DNA of 64,000 nucleotides from Ephydatia muelleri (lineage: Eukaryota; Porifera; Demospongiae; Spongillida; Spongillidae), in the NCBI GenBank assembly GCA_013339895.1, contig JABACO010000001.1, positions 29,683,847 to 29,747,846 on the forward strand, read 5' to 3'. The notes beneath the pieces are model-generated. The model did not search any database. It was given only the letters and a program-made list of their open reading frames with translations, and was not told the DNA's origin. A program made the position numbers and the translations under genes. Shown here piece after piece: positions 44,870 through 56,284 of the stretch. Numbering within the stretch: the first letter of the stretch is position 1; each line of letters begins with the position of its first letter.

Positions 44870-46765
44870 ACTCCCCTCTACACACCACTCCCTCTACACA
44901 CCACACACCACTCCCCTCTACACACCACTCCCCTCTACACACCACTCCCTCTACACACCACTCGCTCTACACCACTCCCTCTACACATCACTCCCTCTAC
45001 ACACCACTCCCCTCTACATCCTCCCTCTACAACACACTCCCTCTGCACATCACTCCCTCCTACTCCCCTTTACACACCACTCCCTCTACACACCACTCCC
45101 CTCTACATACCACTCCCTCTACACATCACTCCCTCTACACACCACTCCCCTCTACACAACACTCCCTCTACACACCACTCCCTCTACACACCACTCCCTC
45201 TACACATCACTCCCTCTACACATCACTCCCCTCTACACACCACTCCCTCTACACACCACTCCCCTCTACACACCACTCCCTCTACACACCACTCCCCCCT
45301 CTACACACCACTCCCTCTACATCACTCCCTCTACACATCCTCACTCCCTCTACACCACTCCCCTCTACCACACCACTCCCCTCTACACCACTCCCCTCTA
45401 CACACACCACTCCCTCTACACACCACTCCCCTCTACACATCACTCCTCTACACATCACTCCCCTCTACAACATCACTCCCTCTACACACCACTCCCCTCT
45501 ACACACCACTCCCTCTACACACCACTCCCTCTACACCCACTCCCCTCTACACACACTCTCCCTCTACATCACTCCCCTCTACACACACACCCTCCCCTCT
45601 ACAAACCACTCCCCTCTACACATCACTCCCTCTACATCACTCCCCCTCTACACATCACTCCCTCTACACACCACTCCCCTCTACACCACCACTCCCTCTA
45701 CACACCACTCCCCTCTACACACCACTCCCCTCTACACACCACTCCCTCTACACCACTCCCTCTACACACCACTCCCCTCTACACCACACTCCCCTCTACA
45801 CACCACTCCCTCTACACACCACTCCCCTCTACACACCACTCCCCTCTACAACCACTCCCCTCTACACCACTCCCCTCTACACACCACTCCCTCTACACAC
45901 CACTCCCCTCTACAACACCACTCCCTCTACAACACCACTCCCTCTACACTCACTCCCTCTACACACCACTCCCTCTACACACACACTCCCTCTACACCAC
46001 CACTCCCCTCTACACACACCACTCCCTACACACCACTCCCCTCTACACATCACTCCACTCCCTCTACTCACTCCCCTCTACACATCACTCCCTCTACACA
46101 CCACTCCCCTCTACACACCACTCCTCTACACACCACTCCCTCTACACACCACTCCCCTCTACACATCACTCCCCTCTACACACCACTCCCTCTACCACCA
46201 CTCCCCTCTACACATCACTCCTCTACATCACTCCCTCTATCACTCCCCTACCATCACTCCCTCTACACACCCTCCCTCTACCACACCACTCCCTCTACAC
46301 ACCACTCCCCTCTACACACCACTCCCTCTACACACCACTCCCTCTACAACCACTCCCCTCTACAACACCACTCCCCTCTACACACCACTCCCCCTACCAC
46401 CACTCCCTCTACACACCACTCCCCTCTACACACCACTCCCCTCTCTACACCACTCCCCTCTACACACCACTCCCTCTCTACACCCACACCACCCCTCACC
46501 ACACCACTCCCTCTACAACACCACTCCCCTCTACCACACCACTCCCCTTCTACACCACGCCCCGCTTACTACACTCCCCTCTACACACCACTCCCTCTAC
46601 ACACCATAACTCCCGCTACCAACCACTCCCTTCTGTACACACCAAGCCTCGACACATCTACTCCTCTACACACCACTCCCTCTACACACCACTCCCCTCT
46701 TACCATCACTCCCTCTACACACCACTCCCTCTACACACCACTCCCTCTACACACACACTCCCATC
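44870..46765. repeat. CACTCCC(C)TCTACACA minisatellite, about 1.9 kb
   Basis: More than 100 units of 16-17 bp (CACTCCCTCTACACAC and CACTCCCCTCTACACAC) with many short variants. The 710-residue histidine/threonine/proline/leucine frame across it (44,691-46,823) exists only because the repeat lacks stops in that phase. The array is pyrimidine/CA-biased and strand-asymmetric. Confidence 0.95.
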
Positions 46766-48300
46766 GGAAGATATAATGGTGAGTGTGGTGAAGTGTAAGG
46801 GAGGCATACATGCCCTAGTCTGATACGGTACAGTGGGCATATGGTCACTAGAAACACACCACCACATTAACACAAACACACACACACACCACCTCACTCA
46901 CATGACTGTATGCAAAGTGTTTCCTTCCATATGGTCATCAACACAATTCATGTACATGTAACCATGCACACCTCTTGTTTATAAACTATTTCATGCCAGC
47001 TGCAAATCCTGCATGGTTAGTCTGAAACCACACCTACAACCAGCTAGGTGTTGAATACACAACACACCATGGTCACCAGGCTAACCTGAGGTCGGATAAC
47101 GGTTCACATTCGCACCCTGTGTACCAGTCATTGCTCCAACAAGAGGGCAATCTGAAGCCACACCTATACAACCAGGTGTTATTCTATCCATGTGTACAAA
47201 AAGGTTGTCTTATGTTTAGTACCCCCTCTCATAGACTCAACCTTATGTCGGAAGACAGTAAGATTTGCACACGAGGGCATGCCCACAGTGATGACTAGAA
47301 AAGAATGACACATCTGCATCAGGATTTACCGCTATTCTAATTTAAACACTCACATCATGGCGCATGAAGAGATAGTACAAAGTACATAGATGCTAATCTA
47401 CGTATATTTACTTCCCCCATACACGCCTAGGATGATTAGCACCTCGCGCGCCATGCATGAATGGTTTCTTGCGTGGAAGTTCATCAATGCGGATGTAGTC
47501 AAAAATGGTATACTGTACTCTAGACTGCATGGTCAACACTCACCAACGTGTAAGCTATAAACGGTTACTCACGTGCTTCTCACATGTTTAACAATAATTT
47601 TCAATTAAATATTTACACTATTGTACACTTCTACTCCAGATGCCACGAACGATGCGCCCTTCCATGCAGTGGCTCAATAAGATGGCTTGACAACGTTTTC
47701 AGGTCATGCCCCTGCGGACCGACGTCGGCGGTTTTATTAAACAATTACGAATTTGGTCGTCGAAAACAGCCATGAATTCTGTTCCTCTTCCGTGGCCCTA
47801 GTCTGTGTGAACAATCCACCCTTTTCGTGGCCATTCTCGAGGTTAACTCCTAAGCCCCGTCACCCATTTCCAAAGTCCAGTCACCCGGAAAGCCGTCTCC
47901 TGTATCTAGTAAGAGCGCACCTAACGCGTACGTCGTGGCTTCAGCCGTAGATGGCAAGTACCGTGATGTACACGTACCAATCGGACAAGCGAGAGGATAT
48001 TCCAAGGAACTTGTGTAGCAAGCAAATCAAACTCAGCAAAGTGTGACGCCGAACCGCGAACAAGTATAGTATACCTTATACAATTGGGAGAAGCGTTCGC
48101 ATTGTGAAACAAAAGATATGTCAACATACTAGCTACGCTGAGGCCATCATGGCATGTGCATCACGGTGTTCTCTAGTTGGGCGTAGCCCGACCTTCGCGT
48201 ATTGCCAATACGTGAAGGTACACAACTGATTATTTTCAACCTGTTCCAGGGTTGTTAACAACCTGTTCCGACCCTAATATATCAGGGTCGATTTGACCCG
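46766..48300. other. No gene recognised
   Basis: Two short direct repeats mention an ACCACACCTA(C/T)A(C)AACCAG(C/G) motif (near 47,027 and 47,158). Otherwise nothing on either strand that I can identify. Confidence 0.4.
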
Positions 48301-48301
48301 G

Positions 48302-48785
48302 GGCGGCTAATACCCTGGACCAGGGTAGAATTTATCGGGTCTGAAACCAACCTGAATCACCCCTGTTGGCACCTTTGACGTGAACTTTAGCCGGTAAACT
48401 TGCATTATCACGCCCAGTGCTCGGTGGAACTGATAGCCTTCTTCCCGATACAACATTAGCCGCCATTTCGAAAGTACAATAGATAACCGCAAGACCCTTG
48501 ACCGACAAAAACAAGCGAACGCTAAGTAAACCTAGCGTCCGGCACCTATTCATTAAATTACAAGGAACCTTGTACAAAGTATGCAAACTGTGCTATAAAA
48601 ATTCAACAGCATGGCCGATGACTGCAAGATTAAATTACCATCATTGTGGTTAAAAGATGCACTTTACAGTTCAAAAGTTAATTAATATATCAACAGGTTA
48701 GTTGCTACGAAAAAATTTTGTATCGAAGGGGGCGAATAGTTTTTTTGACCAGCGTTTCAAAACAACCGTGGTAACGTAAATAGTG
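48302..48785 (+). promoter_or_regulatory. Extended conserved 5' block of 7TM copy E
   Basis: About 480 bp shared with the interrupted block upstream of copy F (54,412-54,527 plus 55,972-56,282). It includes AATACCCTGGACCAGGGTAG, TTTGACGTGAACTTTAGCCG, TCACGCCCAGTGCTCGGTGG, AGCGAACGCTAAGTAAACCT and the proximal series also found at A and C (TTTTTTTGACCAGCGTTTCA, GTGGTAACGTAAATAGT). The proximal 150 bp is common to four copies; the distal part only to E and F. Confidence 0.7.
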
Positions 48786-49536
48786 CAGGGGCGGATTTAG
48801 GGGGGGGGGGGGGGGGGGGGGGTCCAGGGGGTCGATCCGGACCCCCCCTTTCCTATATGAAGAATGACGTAATGCATACTGTAATCTATGCAGCGTTCTG
48901 CATGTTACCGTCCTTGGATTTGCAAGATTTCACATCGTTCTAGCCAAGTGGGGTCTATAGCGATCTAATTAAATCCTCCTACATGTGTACGTGTATTAAT
49001 CGCGCGATCGATCGAACGGTGCGTGTGAGCAGGAATTGAGGTAAGCGATCAAAAGACGTGAATGGGATGGATCTCAGATTCCTTTCCTCAGAAAACAGAT
49101 AGCTATAGAGCTAAATAAACTAACAATACTAATATTATAGTAAAACATATATGAGTCGTTTATAGACCGACATGTAGCTGGTGCTTGGCCACGTGCACGC
49201 TTCGGTCACAAATTCACAAAAGCTTTGCGTCACGAATTTAATTGCTGAGCAGCAGGAACCATAGCATTGTGAAGAATGAAGAGTTTTCTCGTCGCTATCC
49301 ATGCACGCGTGATGTATATGTATTGGATAACACTGTGAATTTCATGCTAAATAAACGCAAAAGCAAAAAAGCGGCTGGGGCTTTGCCCCAGACCCCACTG
49401 GCATGGGGGAGCTATCAGCGCTCTCCCCAAACCCCCTTGCTGTCACGGGAGGGGGCGCGCCCCCTCCCGTACCCTCCCCCAGTTTTGAATATATTTATCA
49501 GACCCCCCCTTTCCCAAAATCCTGGATCCGCCCCGG
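48786..49536. mobile_element. GC-ended non-autonomous DNA transposon (hAT-like MITE), 751 bp
   Basis: The left end CAGGGGCGGATTTAGG with a G run and the right end CCTGGATCCGCCCCGG are imperfect inverted repeats; AGACCCCCCCTTTCC echoes GGACCCCCCCTTTCC just inside. TAGTG lies on both sides (48,781-48,785 and 49,537-49,541), a 5-bp candidate duplication. Copies A and F show the uninterrupted AAATAGTAGGA(C/G)AG site. TIR style suggests hAT, but that superfamily makes 8-bp duplications, so the family is uncertain. It separates copy E from its promoter block. Confidence 0.7.
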
Positions 49537-49550
49537 TAGTGGGACAGAAA

Positions 49551-50554
49551 ATGGACGATGCCTCCTATTGCACCCTTCTCGATCAAATAACGGGTCTAGG
49601 GGGGTCTGTATTTTACCTTCCTGTCTCGTTCATCTCTGTGCTACTATATGTCTGGCGGCCGTCGCAGTTGTTTGCAAACAAAAGTTACACAAGACCCTGG
49701 TCTACCGTTTGGCTATGTATCAAGTTCTGAGTGCGATGGAATTTTCAATTCTTTGGATAATTGCATTTATAATGGTAAACGACGAGTTTAGCGGGACGCC
49801 TGTTATTGTGCTAGACTCACTACTGATGGGGTCATCGTTCATCAAGCTGATGTTCACTCTTTGGATATCGATACATCTATTTGCTCTTGCCGTATTCCAC
49901 AAAAATTTGCAGAGATTGGAACGTCTCTATGTGGTGAGCTCACTTCTTATACCACTGGCTGTGACTATTGTGCTACTGAGCATAAACCTTACAGGTTGTC
50001 ATGGCAATGATACCTACCTATGGGAAGAGATCATATTCATTATAATATTTGTAGTTCTCGTGATTGTTTCATTGGTAATGGTCGTCATGGTAACCATACT
50101 CTGTCATCGAGCATGTCGAAGGAGGAATGCCCTTCTTTCTGAATATGACAAACAACACAAGAAAGCGCTGTATGAGATGGTACCTCTTCTTTTGTACCCA
50201 ATATTCTTTCTTCTTTTTACAATGCCAATATTTGGCTTTACTGTATACGATTTTGTAACGCTAGGCGATAACGTGTACAGCAATACTACTATTACTATGA
50301 CAGAATACTATCAGATGGCACCTACAATCTTTGTGCTACTTGCCCCCTGTTGGAGCTTCACTACATCTCTGCTGCTCATTTCTCATCTTTGTGTTGTCAG
50401 GTGCATCAATAAAAGAAAGGTTTTACAATTTAGAGATAGGGGTCAGAAATTCAGGCAGCAATACAACACAGAAGAAGGATCGGCTACTATCAATGAGACC
50501 ACTTTTCTATGTCACAAAAGTCATACTCACTTTTCAGCTCCCACTGAAGACTAA
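49551..50554 (+). pseudogene. 7TM family copy E, frameshifted in TM1
   Basis: The usual start (MDDASYCTLLDQITGLGGSV) is at 49,551. In TM1 the sequence reads CTACTATATGTCTGG where A, C and F have CTACTATGTCTGG; this 2-bp gain shifts the native frame, which ends at 49,730. From TM1 on, the receptor continues open to 50,554 in the frame that enters from upstream. That frame starts at 49,403 inside the MITE, giving a 383-residue chimeric ORF with a proline-rich element-derived leader and an incomplete TM1. The first extracellular loop is shortened (VNDEFSGT). TM2-TM7 and the tail are otherwise intact. Confidence 0.8.
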
Positions 50555-51880
50555 AAACGTTTGCTGAGCCATTGCCAAGGCAACTCTGGGTAGACTCGTT
50601 TAACCAGAAAAGTGTGTGTTGATGTGAACAATATTAGTGTAATGTAAATAATTGCAGTATAATTATTTTGATGTACATGTATATATTTTGTGTAATTATT
50701 ATGGGTACCTTTCCAGCACAGGACATGCACACCAGACATGTCTCCACACACCACAGATGTGCTGATGTTAAAGCTGTGAGTGTGTTATGTGCAGTGTGTG
50801 TACTACATGACCACACCCACCCATATGCTGTGCACACTATGTGTACTTAATATACTCACTGATGTAAACACATCATAGCCAGTAGTGAGACACACTACAC
50901 ACAGTTCAGATCGTTTTAAAATGCACTGAGTTCTTTTGTGTGTGGGTGTGTGTTTGTGTGTATGTGTGTGTGTGTATGTGTGTTTAATTCATTAAAAAAC
51001 GTCCAGGATACAAAATGATCCCATATATTTACACCACAGAATAATCTTCAAATATGCATTCCTCTAGAGTATATTGTGTGTGTGTGTTGTGTGTGTGTGT
51101 TTAATTAATTTAAAAATGTCCAGGATAGAAAATGATCCCATATATATATGACACAAAATAATCTTCAAATATGCATTCCTCTAGAGTATATTAGATGAGA
51201 AACTCAGCTAATAATTTAAATAAAGTTGTATTACACATTTCAGTTAGTTAATTAGTGGATCACACTTGATGACCAACGAGTTATAGATTTAACATACACA
51301 AAGTAAAATTAACTAATTCTGTTGCAGAGTTTAATATTTGATTTGATTGTCAGTAGTTCCACTTTTCTTCTATGACTACTTTTGGTGAATTTTCCATCTT
51401 TATGGGAAACCATGATGATGATGTTTGTCCATTTTAATATTCACATGAATTACATGCCAAGTCTTAACTGAGGCAAAAGCTGATGTGTGTGTTGCCAATT
51501 CCACTGCACGACCTTCTCTGGTACCAACCATTACTGAGGCAACACTTATTGAATGTTACAGTGTTACCATATGCATCACCATCCTGTGCCATAATGGCTG
51601 ACCACATGATAATGCACCATCATATGTGTGGAGCCATACATGCTTCCATTACATCATCCCATAATGACCCACCCACCTCCACGCCCCCAACTTTCCACTA
51701 TGTTCACAGGATCACTTTGAACAAGCATGCAGTTTTCTTTAATAATTAATATTTAATATGAGATAAGCCAACAAGCCACAGCTACACGCTAAATGAGCAG
51801 TACGTGCTTCACACAGAGCAGAGGTAATAGTACAAAACTTTGTCATTGGTAAAGGTAGGTGATGTTCATGTCCCATTCCC
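50555..51880. repeat. 3' flank of copy E and low-copy repeats
   Basis: 50,555-50,690 is the common 3' flank and 50,700-50,880 the CACCTTTCCAGCA block. 51,002-51,075 and 51,118-51,192 form a tandem pair (GTCCAGGATA(C/G)AAAATGATC, AATCTTCAAATATGCATTCC). 51,415-51,870 is the inverted partner of 30,230-30,680. Confidence 0.7.
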
Positions 51881-52045
51881 ATGGTTGTCATGGGAACCAT
51901 ACTCTGTCATCGAGCATGTCGAAGGAGGAATGCTCTTCTTGCTGAATATGACAAACAGCACAAGAAGATGCTGCATGACATGTTACCTCTTCTCTTATAC
52001 CCAATATTCTTTCTTCTGTTTACAATGCCAATATTTGTCTTTCTC
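51878..52045 (+). pseudogene. 7TM family copy G, TM5-TM6 fragment
   Basis: Begins at TGGTTGTCATGGGAACC and encodes VVMGTILCHRACRRRNALLA then DMLPLLLYPIFFLLFTMPIF before diverging at TTTCTCAGGGTGG. Both ends are abrupt, inside low-copy repeat, so it is a recombination or gene-conversion remnant. Confidence 0.85.
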
Positions 52046-52416
52046 AGGGTGGTTAAGGCAAGCTACACCAGGATCGGATCACAGAAAAGCTGTCAAACAT
52101 CAGTTGTTTAGTTCCTTATCCAAATGATGGACATTTGTATCTTTAGTATTTTGTGTTTGATTGATCATTATGACTTACATTTGAATGTTTATTGCCATGG
52201 AAACGAGTACGCGCTTTGCGCGGTGCGGTAACTTTTTTAAAAATATACCTAAATTTCACTTCTTTACAAAAAAATGGATCGTGAAAAAGGGCTTTTATAA
52301 GACGAATTGTGCCTAAAAGTAAAGGGATACAACACCTGTAGTAGGTACTGCTAGGGCCAACTGCGCTGTGTGCAAGTTGTGGGAGTTCAAAGCGTAAAAC
52401 AAGATTGAAATATATG

Positions 52417-52850
52417 GGTCAGTTTCCGAGAAAATGAAAAGTGGCTATATATATAAAAAGTTGTAAAAATGCTTCACGTTTGAACCGCTAAAACTCCATA
52501 ACGGTTTAAGCAATCAACCTCCTATTTCGAACACTTCGTGCCACACCACTTCTCTCTACGAAAATATATTTTGGTGTCTTAACCTTGCTCCTTGCCGACG
52601 TTACAAGGCACAGTACCCCGAGGGGTTCAAAATCCAGGTAGCTCCCTGTAGGAATGTTCAAATCACTTCAAAATCGATATGCACGTAAAGGAGTCCTGTC
52701 ACTATTGATTTCTGCAGATCGTTGATTTTTACCTCTTCCGTTATGGAGATACAGCAATGCAAAGTAAGTCCACGTTTCCCGCTCGAATCGCGCCTTTCTC
52801 AGTCCTTGAACCGCTTCCATTATCCCGAGTGGGACTGAGAAAAGATTCGA
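52417..52850 (+). repeat. Interspersed ~370-bp repeat, copy 3, with stem-loop end
   Basis: Matches 13,425-13,790. Continues into GTTTCCCGCTCGAATCGCGC ... CTCAGTCC, a loop TTGAACCGCTTCCATTATCC and a decayed right arm (GGACTGAGAAAAGATTCGAG), reversed relative to the copy at 21.0-21.15 kb. Confidence 0.75.
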
Positions 52851-52859
52851 GTACACAAA

Positions 52860-53440
52860 GCCAGAAATGCAGAAAGATTAACAAACTACTGACATGAAAC
52901 CCGGACAAGCGGGTACAGATAACTGCATGTTTTCTTGAGTTTGTCCATTATAAATCCACATGAATTACATGCCAAGTCTTTACTGAGGCAAAAGCTGATG
53001 TGTGTGTGTTGCCAATCCGACTGCACGACCGTCTCTGGTACCAAACATTACTGAGGCAACAACTAATTGAAAGCTACAGTGTTACCATATGCATCACCAT
53101 CCTGTGCCATACTAGCTGACCACACCATCATACATGTATGTGTGAGCTATACATGCTTCCATTACATCACCCATAGTGACCACACCTACCTCTATGCCCC
53201 CAACTTTCCACTACGTTCACAGGATCACTTTGAACAACAAGCCATGCATATACATGTATGAGATAACAAGCCACAGCGGTAGGTGATGTTCATGTCCCAT
53301 TCCATTCTGATGTGCCATGAAAATAGATAATAGCTGCCATGGAAACGAGGAGTCAATAAATGAGGAGTGAAAAGAAAGTAATAAGAATGGTTGCCATGGA
53401 TACTCAATACCTTACCTTTGGTTAGGGTTATTGGATAAGT
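52860..53440. repeat. Low-copy repeats, inverted orientation
   Basis: 52,860-52,930 is the GTCCGGGTTTCATGTCAG block reversed. 52,945-53,430 is the inverted partner of 30,110-30,650, ending in CCTTTGGTTAGGGTTA. Confidence 0.7.
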
Positions 53441-53454
53441 GTGTGTGCACAGCG

Positions 53455-53838
53455 TCATCCGCAGGCCACACCGTCGAAAGACACAGCTCCCCCGTAGACA
53501 GTCGTCGGCGGATACCTGTCGATGGCTGCAGAGTTCCACAGCCTGCATGCAGGGTCTACGTCGACCTTCAGCAAAGCTATTTCCTCCTCCTGTGTCACAT
53601 CTGCCCCAGTGCGTGACCTCAGGAGTGGGTGGTTTGTTGACCAACTCAAGCCATTGCTCGTCATCACTATAGGAGCGTTGACCTCCATCACTTTGACTAC
53701 AGGTGGTTTGTCTGCAGCTAGTGTTGGTTGGACAATGTAGACTTGTTGGTCTACACTGTCAGGTGACATCAGTGTTGCCTCAGTGGCATTGTTGGCCACT
53801 TTTGGAGATTTCCCTTCCCCTGGCTGATTTGACAAAGT
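53455..53838 (-). CDS. Terminal exon of an unidentified host gene
   Basis: On the minus strand a pyrimidine-rich tract ends CTCTATATGCAG at 53,839. It is followed by an uninterrupted frame TLSNQPGEGKSPKVANNATE ... VNAPIVMTSNGLSWSTNHPL ... RYPPTTVYGGAVSFDGVACG and a TGA (53,455). Normal amino-acid composition and a strong acceptor argue for a real last exon of about 127 residues. I do not recognise the protein. The upstream exon would lie beyond the 34-bp minisatellite and was not found. Opposite-strand frames are shadows. Confidence 0.45.
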   Translation of the reverse strand, partial: TLSNQPGEGKSPKVANNATEATLMSPDSVDQQVYIVQPTLAADKPPVVKVMEVNAPIVMTSNGLSWSTNHPLLRSRTGADVTQEEEIALLKVDVDPACRLWNSAAIDRYPPTTVYGGAVSFDGVACG

Positions 53839-53849
53839 CTGCATATAGA

Positions 53850-54235
53850 GAAGGAGGGGGGGAGAGAGGGTCCATTTTAATTAATGGAGTGAGGGGGAGG
53901 AGTGAGGGAGAGGAGTGGAGGGGAGGAGTGAGGGAGTGGAGGGAGATGAGTGGAGAGAGAGGAGTGGGAGAAGTGGAGTGGAGAGAGGAGTGAAGGGAGG
54001 GGAGAAGTGGAGTGGTAAGAGGAGTGAAGGGAGGGGAGAAGTGGAGTGGAGAGAGGAGTGAAGGGAGGGGAGAAGTGGAGTGGAGAGAGGAGTGAAGGGA
54101 GGGGAGAAGTGGAGTGGAGAGAGGAGTGAAGGGAGGGGAGAAGTGGAGTGGAGAGAGGAGTGAAGGGAGGGGAGAAGTGGAGTGGAGAGAGGAGTGGAGG
54201 GAGAGGAGGGGAGAAGGAAGGAGGAGGGAAGAGGT
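53850..54235. repeat. Purine-only minisatellite, 34-bp unit
   Basis: The plus strand is nearly pure G/A/T with few pyrimidines. From about 53,985 to 54,205 a 34-bp unit (AGTGGAGTGGAGAGAGGAGT GAAGGGAGGGGAGA-type) repeats about six times. On the minus strand this is the polypyrimidine stretch before the exon at 53,838. Leu/Ser/Pro-rich frames are artefacts. Confidence 0.9.
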
Positions 54236-54287
54236 AAGATGGAGGTGTGAAGTTTGTATTGCGGATACATAGTGTGTACACAAGTGT

Positions 54288-54378
54288 GTGAGGAATGTCA
54301 GCAAGGAGTGTGGTGTGTGAGGAATGTAGCAGGGAGTGTGGTTGTGTGAGGAATGTCAGCAGGGAGTGTGGAATGCGA
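54288..54378. repeat. GAGGAATGTCAGCAGGGAGTGTGG minisatellite, 3 copies
   Basis: Three ~32-bp units just outside the purine array. Confidence 0.85.
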
Positions 54379-54411
54379 GGCATGCGCTACTGTCCACAAC
54401 ACACTGCCCGG

Positions 54412-54527
54412 GCGGCAATACCCTGGACCAGGGTAGAATTTAATTTATCAGGCCTGAAACCAACCTGAATCACCCCTGTTGGCACCTTTGACGTGAACTT
54501 TAGCCGGTAAACTTGCATTATCACGCC
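54412..54527 (+). promoter_or_regulatory. Distal 5' block of 7TM copy F (left part)
   Basis: Collinear with 48,302-48,420 upstream of copy E. Interrupted at ATCACGCC by the hAT element and resumed at 55,972. Confidence 0.7.
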
Positions 54528-55971
54528 CAGGCCCGTTGAGAGCCAGGTTGGGGCCCGGGTAATAACTCTCACGAGAGGCCCCCTCCTTAATACTTTTTTA
54601 AAATAAATAAATAATATTAATGGACTAAAATTACTTATCTGCATGTTAGCGATTAAATTTCGTCTGGCCGTGAATTTTGATCAATCGACAAATGAAATTG
54701 CAGTGACACGATTACAGTACATGAATAAATTAAGGTCCAATCAATAGTATAAATAGCTTGAATGCTATGGACTGTTCAGTGGCATAATGTTCAATGAATC
54801 ATAACTACTATGAACGAATCGGCGATGTCACCATGCACACTCGGCACAGACTCACAGTGCCGCTTTTCTATCCTTCCTGGACGCAAATGTGGCAATGATT
54901 GAATCGTAATCTATTGTCTTTGCTAACTCGGATTCAATGCAAAGCAGGGCTAAGCCTTGTAGTCGTTCCTGAGCCATTGTTGATCTGCTGTATGATTTTA
55001 TTCGCTTCAATTGACTAAAACTTCTTTCTGCAGATGCCACGGTGACTGGCAAGCGCAGGCTGATGCAAACGTTAGGGAACAAAGATTCCAGGCGCGCGTC
55101 ATGCAGCTTGTTCAGCAACTGCAAAGGGGACATCTGTACGTCTCCAAGATTGGCATGTTGCCATCTATTGCAGGATCAGCCTTACTCGCAGACTGCTCAC
55201 TCGTGTCTGCAGGAGCAGGACAGTTACTTAAGGCCTCGTCGCCTCTATGTACAGTGTCAACATGAGAAGAAGAACCGCCTGTACATGCACATGTACAAGT
55301 ATCCAGATCTGTTACCGACGCTGCCTCAGGCAGAACAGTCCGAGTAGCATCGTCATGCAGTTTGATTTTGGGTAGATGTAACTGATGTACATGTATCCAA
55401 GGATGAAGATTTGGATGCTTGAAAGAAAGAATCAAGTTTTGTTAACTTCGCGATCGCAGTTTTAGCAGCAGTAAGTTTCTTTCGTTTTGCAGCACCACTT
55501 TCGTATCGACGCATTTTTTCATTTGCTAATAGCACTACACAGCCAAAAGTTATTTGTCTGGTACAGGATGTTACTGCTGAACATATATGTAACAGACTTG
55601 ATGCAAACATGTTACATACATGTTCAGCAGTATCAGATTGCTGTGTATAGGGGCAGGCTTTTGCTTGCTCGTTCACACTTTCATGCTGACCATGCAGGGT
55701 GGCCCTGACTGGCATCCCTGACACAGGACTATGCCGGAATTCTATTTATCGCCATAAACCATTTACAAGTATATAATATTTTCATTACAATTTTTTTTTC
55801 GCAATTGTGAAAAGCGCGTCAACATGAAACATGAAAAGGATTTACATTGGCAGTCAGAATTGAAAAATTGTCGAACAAATTTTTTCTTAGGGATCGCGGG
55901 CCCCCCCTTTTGCCGCGGGGCCCGGGGTAGCTTACCCCCCCTGCCCCCCCCCCCCCCTCTCAACGGCACTG
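54528..55971 (-). mobile_element. hAT DNA transposon, internally deleted, 1,444 bp
   Basis: The ends CAGGCCCGTTGAGAG and CTCTCAACGGCACTG are inverted repeats, flanked by a perfect 8-bp duplication ATCACGCC (54,520-54,527 and 55,972-55,979). Copy E preserves the empty site. On the minus strand an N-terminal piece (MRRYESGAAKRKKLTAAKTA ... LTKLDSFF, about 55,520-55,430) and the C-terminal hATC dimerisation block (LRLPVTVASAERSFSQLKRI ... MAQERLQGLALLCIES, 55,060-54,930) survive. The transposase middle with most catalytic residues is gone. ZMYM1-like hAT lineage. Confidence 0.9.
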
Positions 55972-56284
55972 ATCACGCCCAGTGCTCGGTGGAACTGATA
56001 GCCTTCTTCCAGACACAACATTAGCCGCCATTTCGAAAGTACAATAGATAACCGCAAGACCCTTGACTCACAAAAACAAGCGAACGCTAAGTAAACCTAG
56101 CGTCCAGCACCTATTCATTAAATTACAAGGAACCTTGTACAAATTAACTGTGCTATAATAATTTCAACAGCATGGCTGATGACTGCAAGATTAAATTACC
56201 ATCATTGTGATTAAAAGATGCACTTACAGTTCAAAAGTTAATTACTATATCAACAGGTTAGTTGCTACGAAAAAATTTCGAATA
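55972..56284 (+). promoter_or_regulatory. 5' block of 7TM copy F (middle part)
   Basis: Matches 48,405-48,720 (AGTGCTCGGTGGAACTGATA, GCCGCCATTTCGAAAGTACA, AAGCGAACGCTAAGTAAACC, CAACAGGTTAGTTGCTACGA) and is interrupted by the pogo element at TA. Confidence 0.75.

Noticed and set aside
44691-46823. 710-residue open frame rich in His/Thr/Pro/Leu/Tyr
   Set aside because: It is the translation of a 16/17-bp minisatellite; there is no start context, domain or splice support.
48786-49536. Assignment of the MITE firmly to hAT
   Set aside because: Ends look hAT-like but the apparent target duplication is TAGTG (5 bp), not 8 bp, so only a tentative label is given.
53780-54383. Ser/Pro/Leu-rich proteins on the minus strand
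   Set aside because: All three frames are open because the polypyrimidine minisatellite lacks stops.
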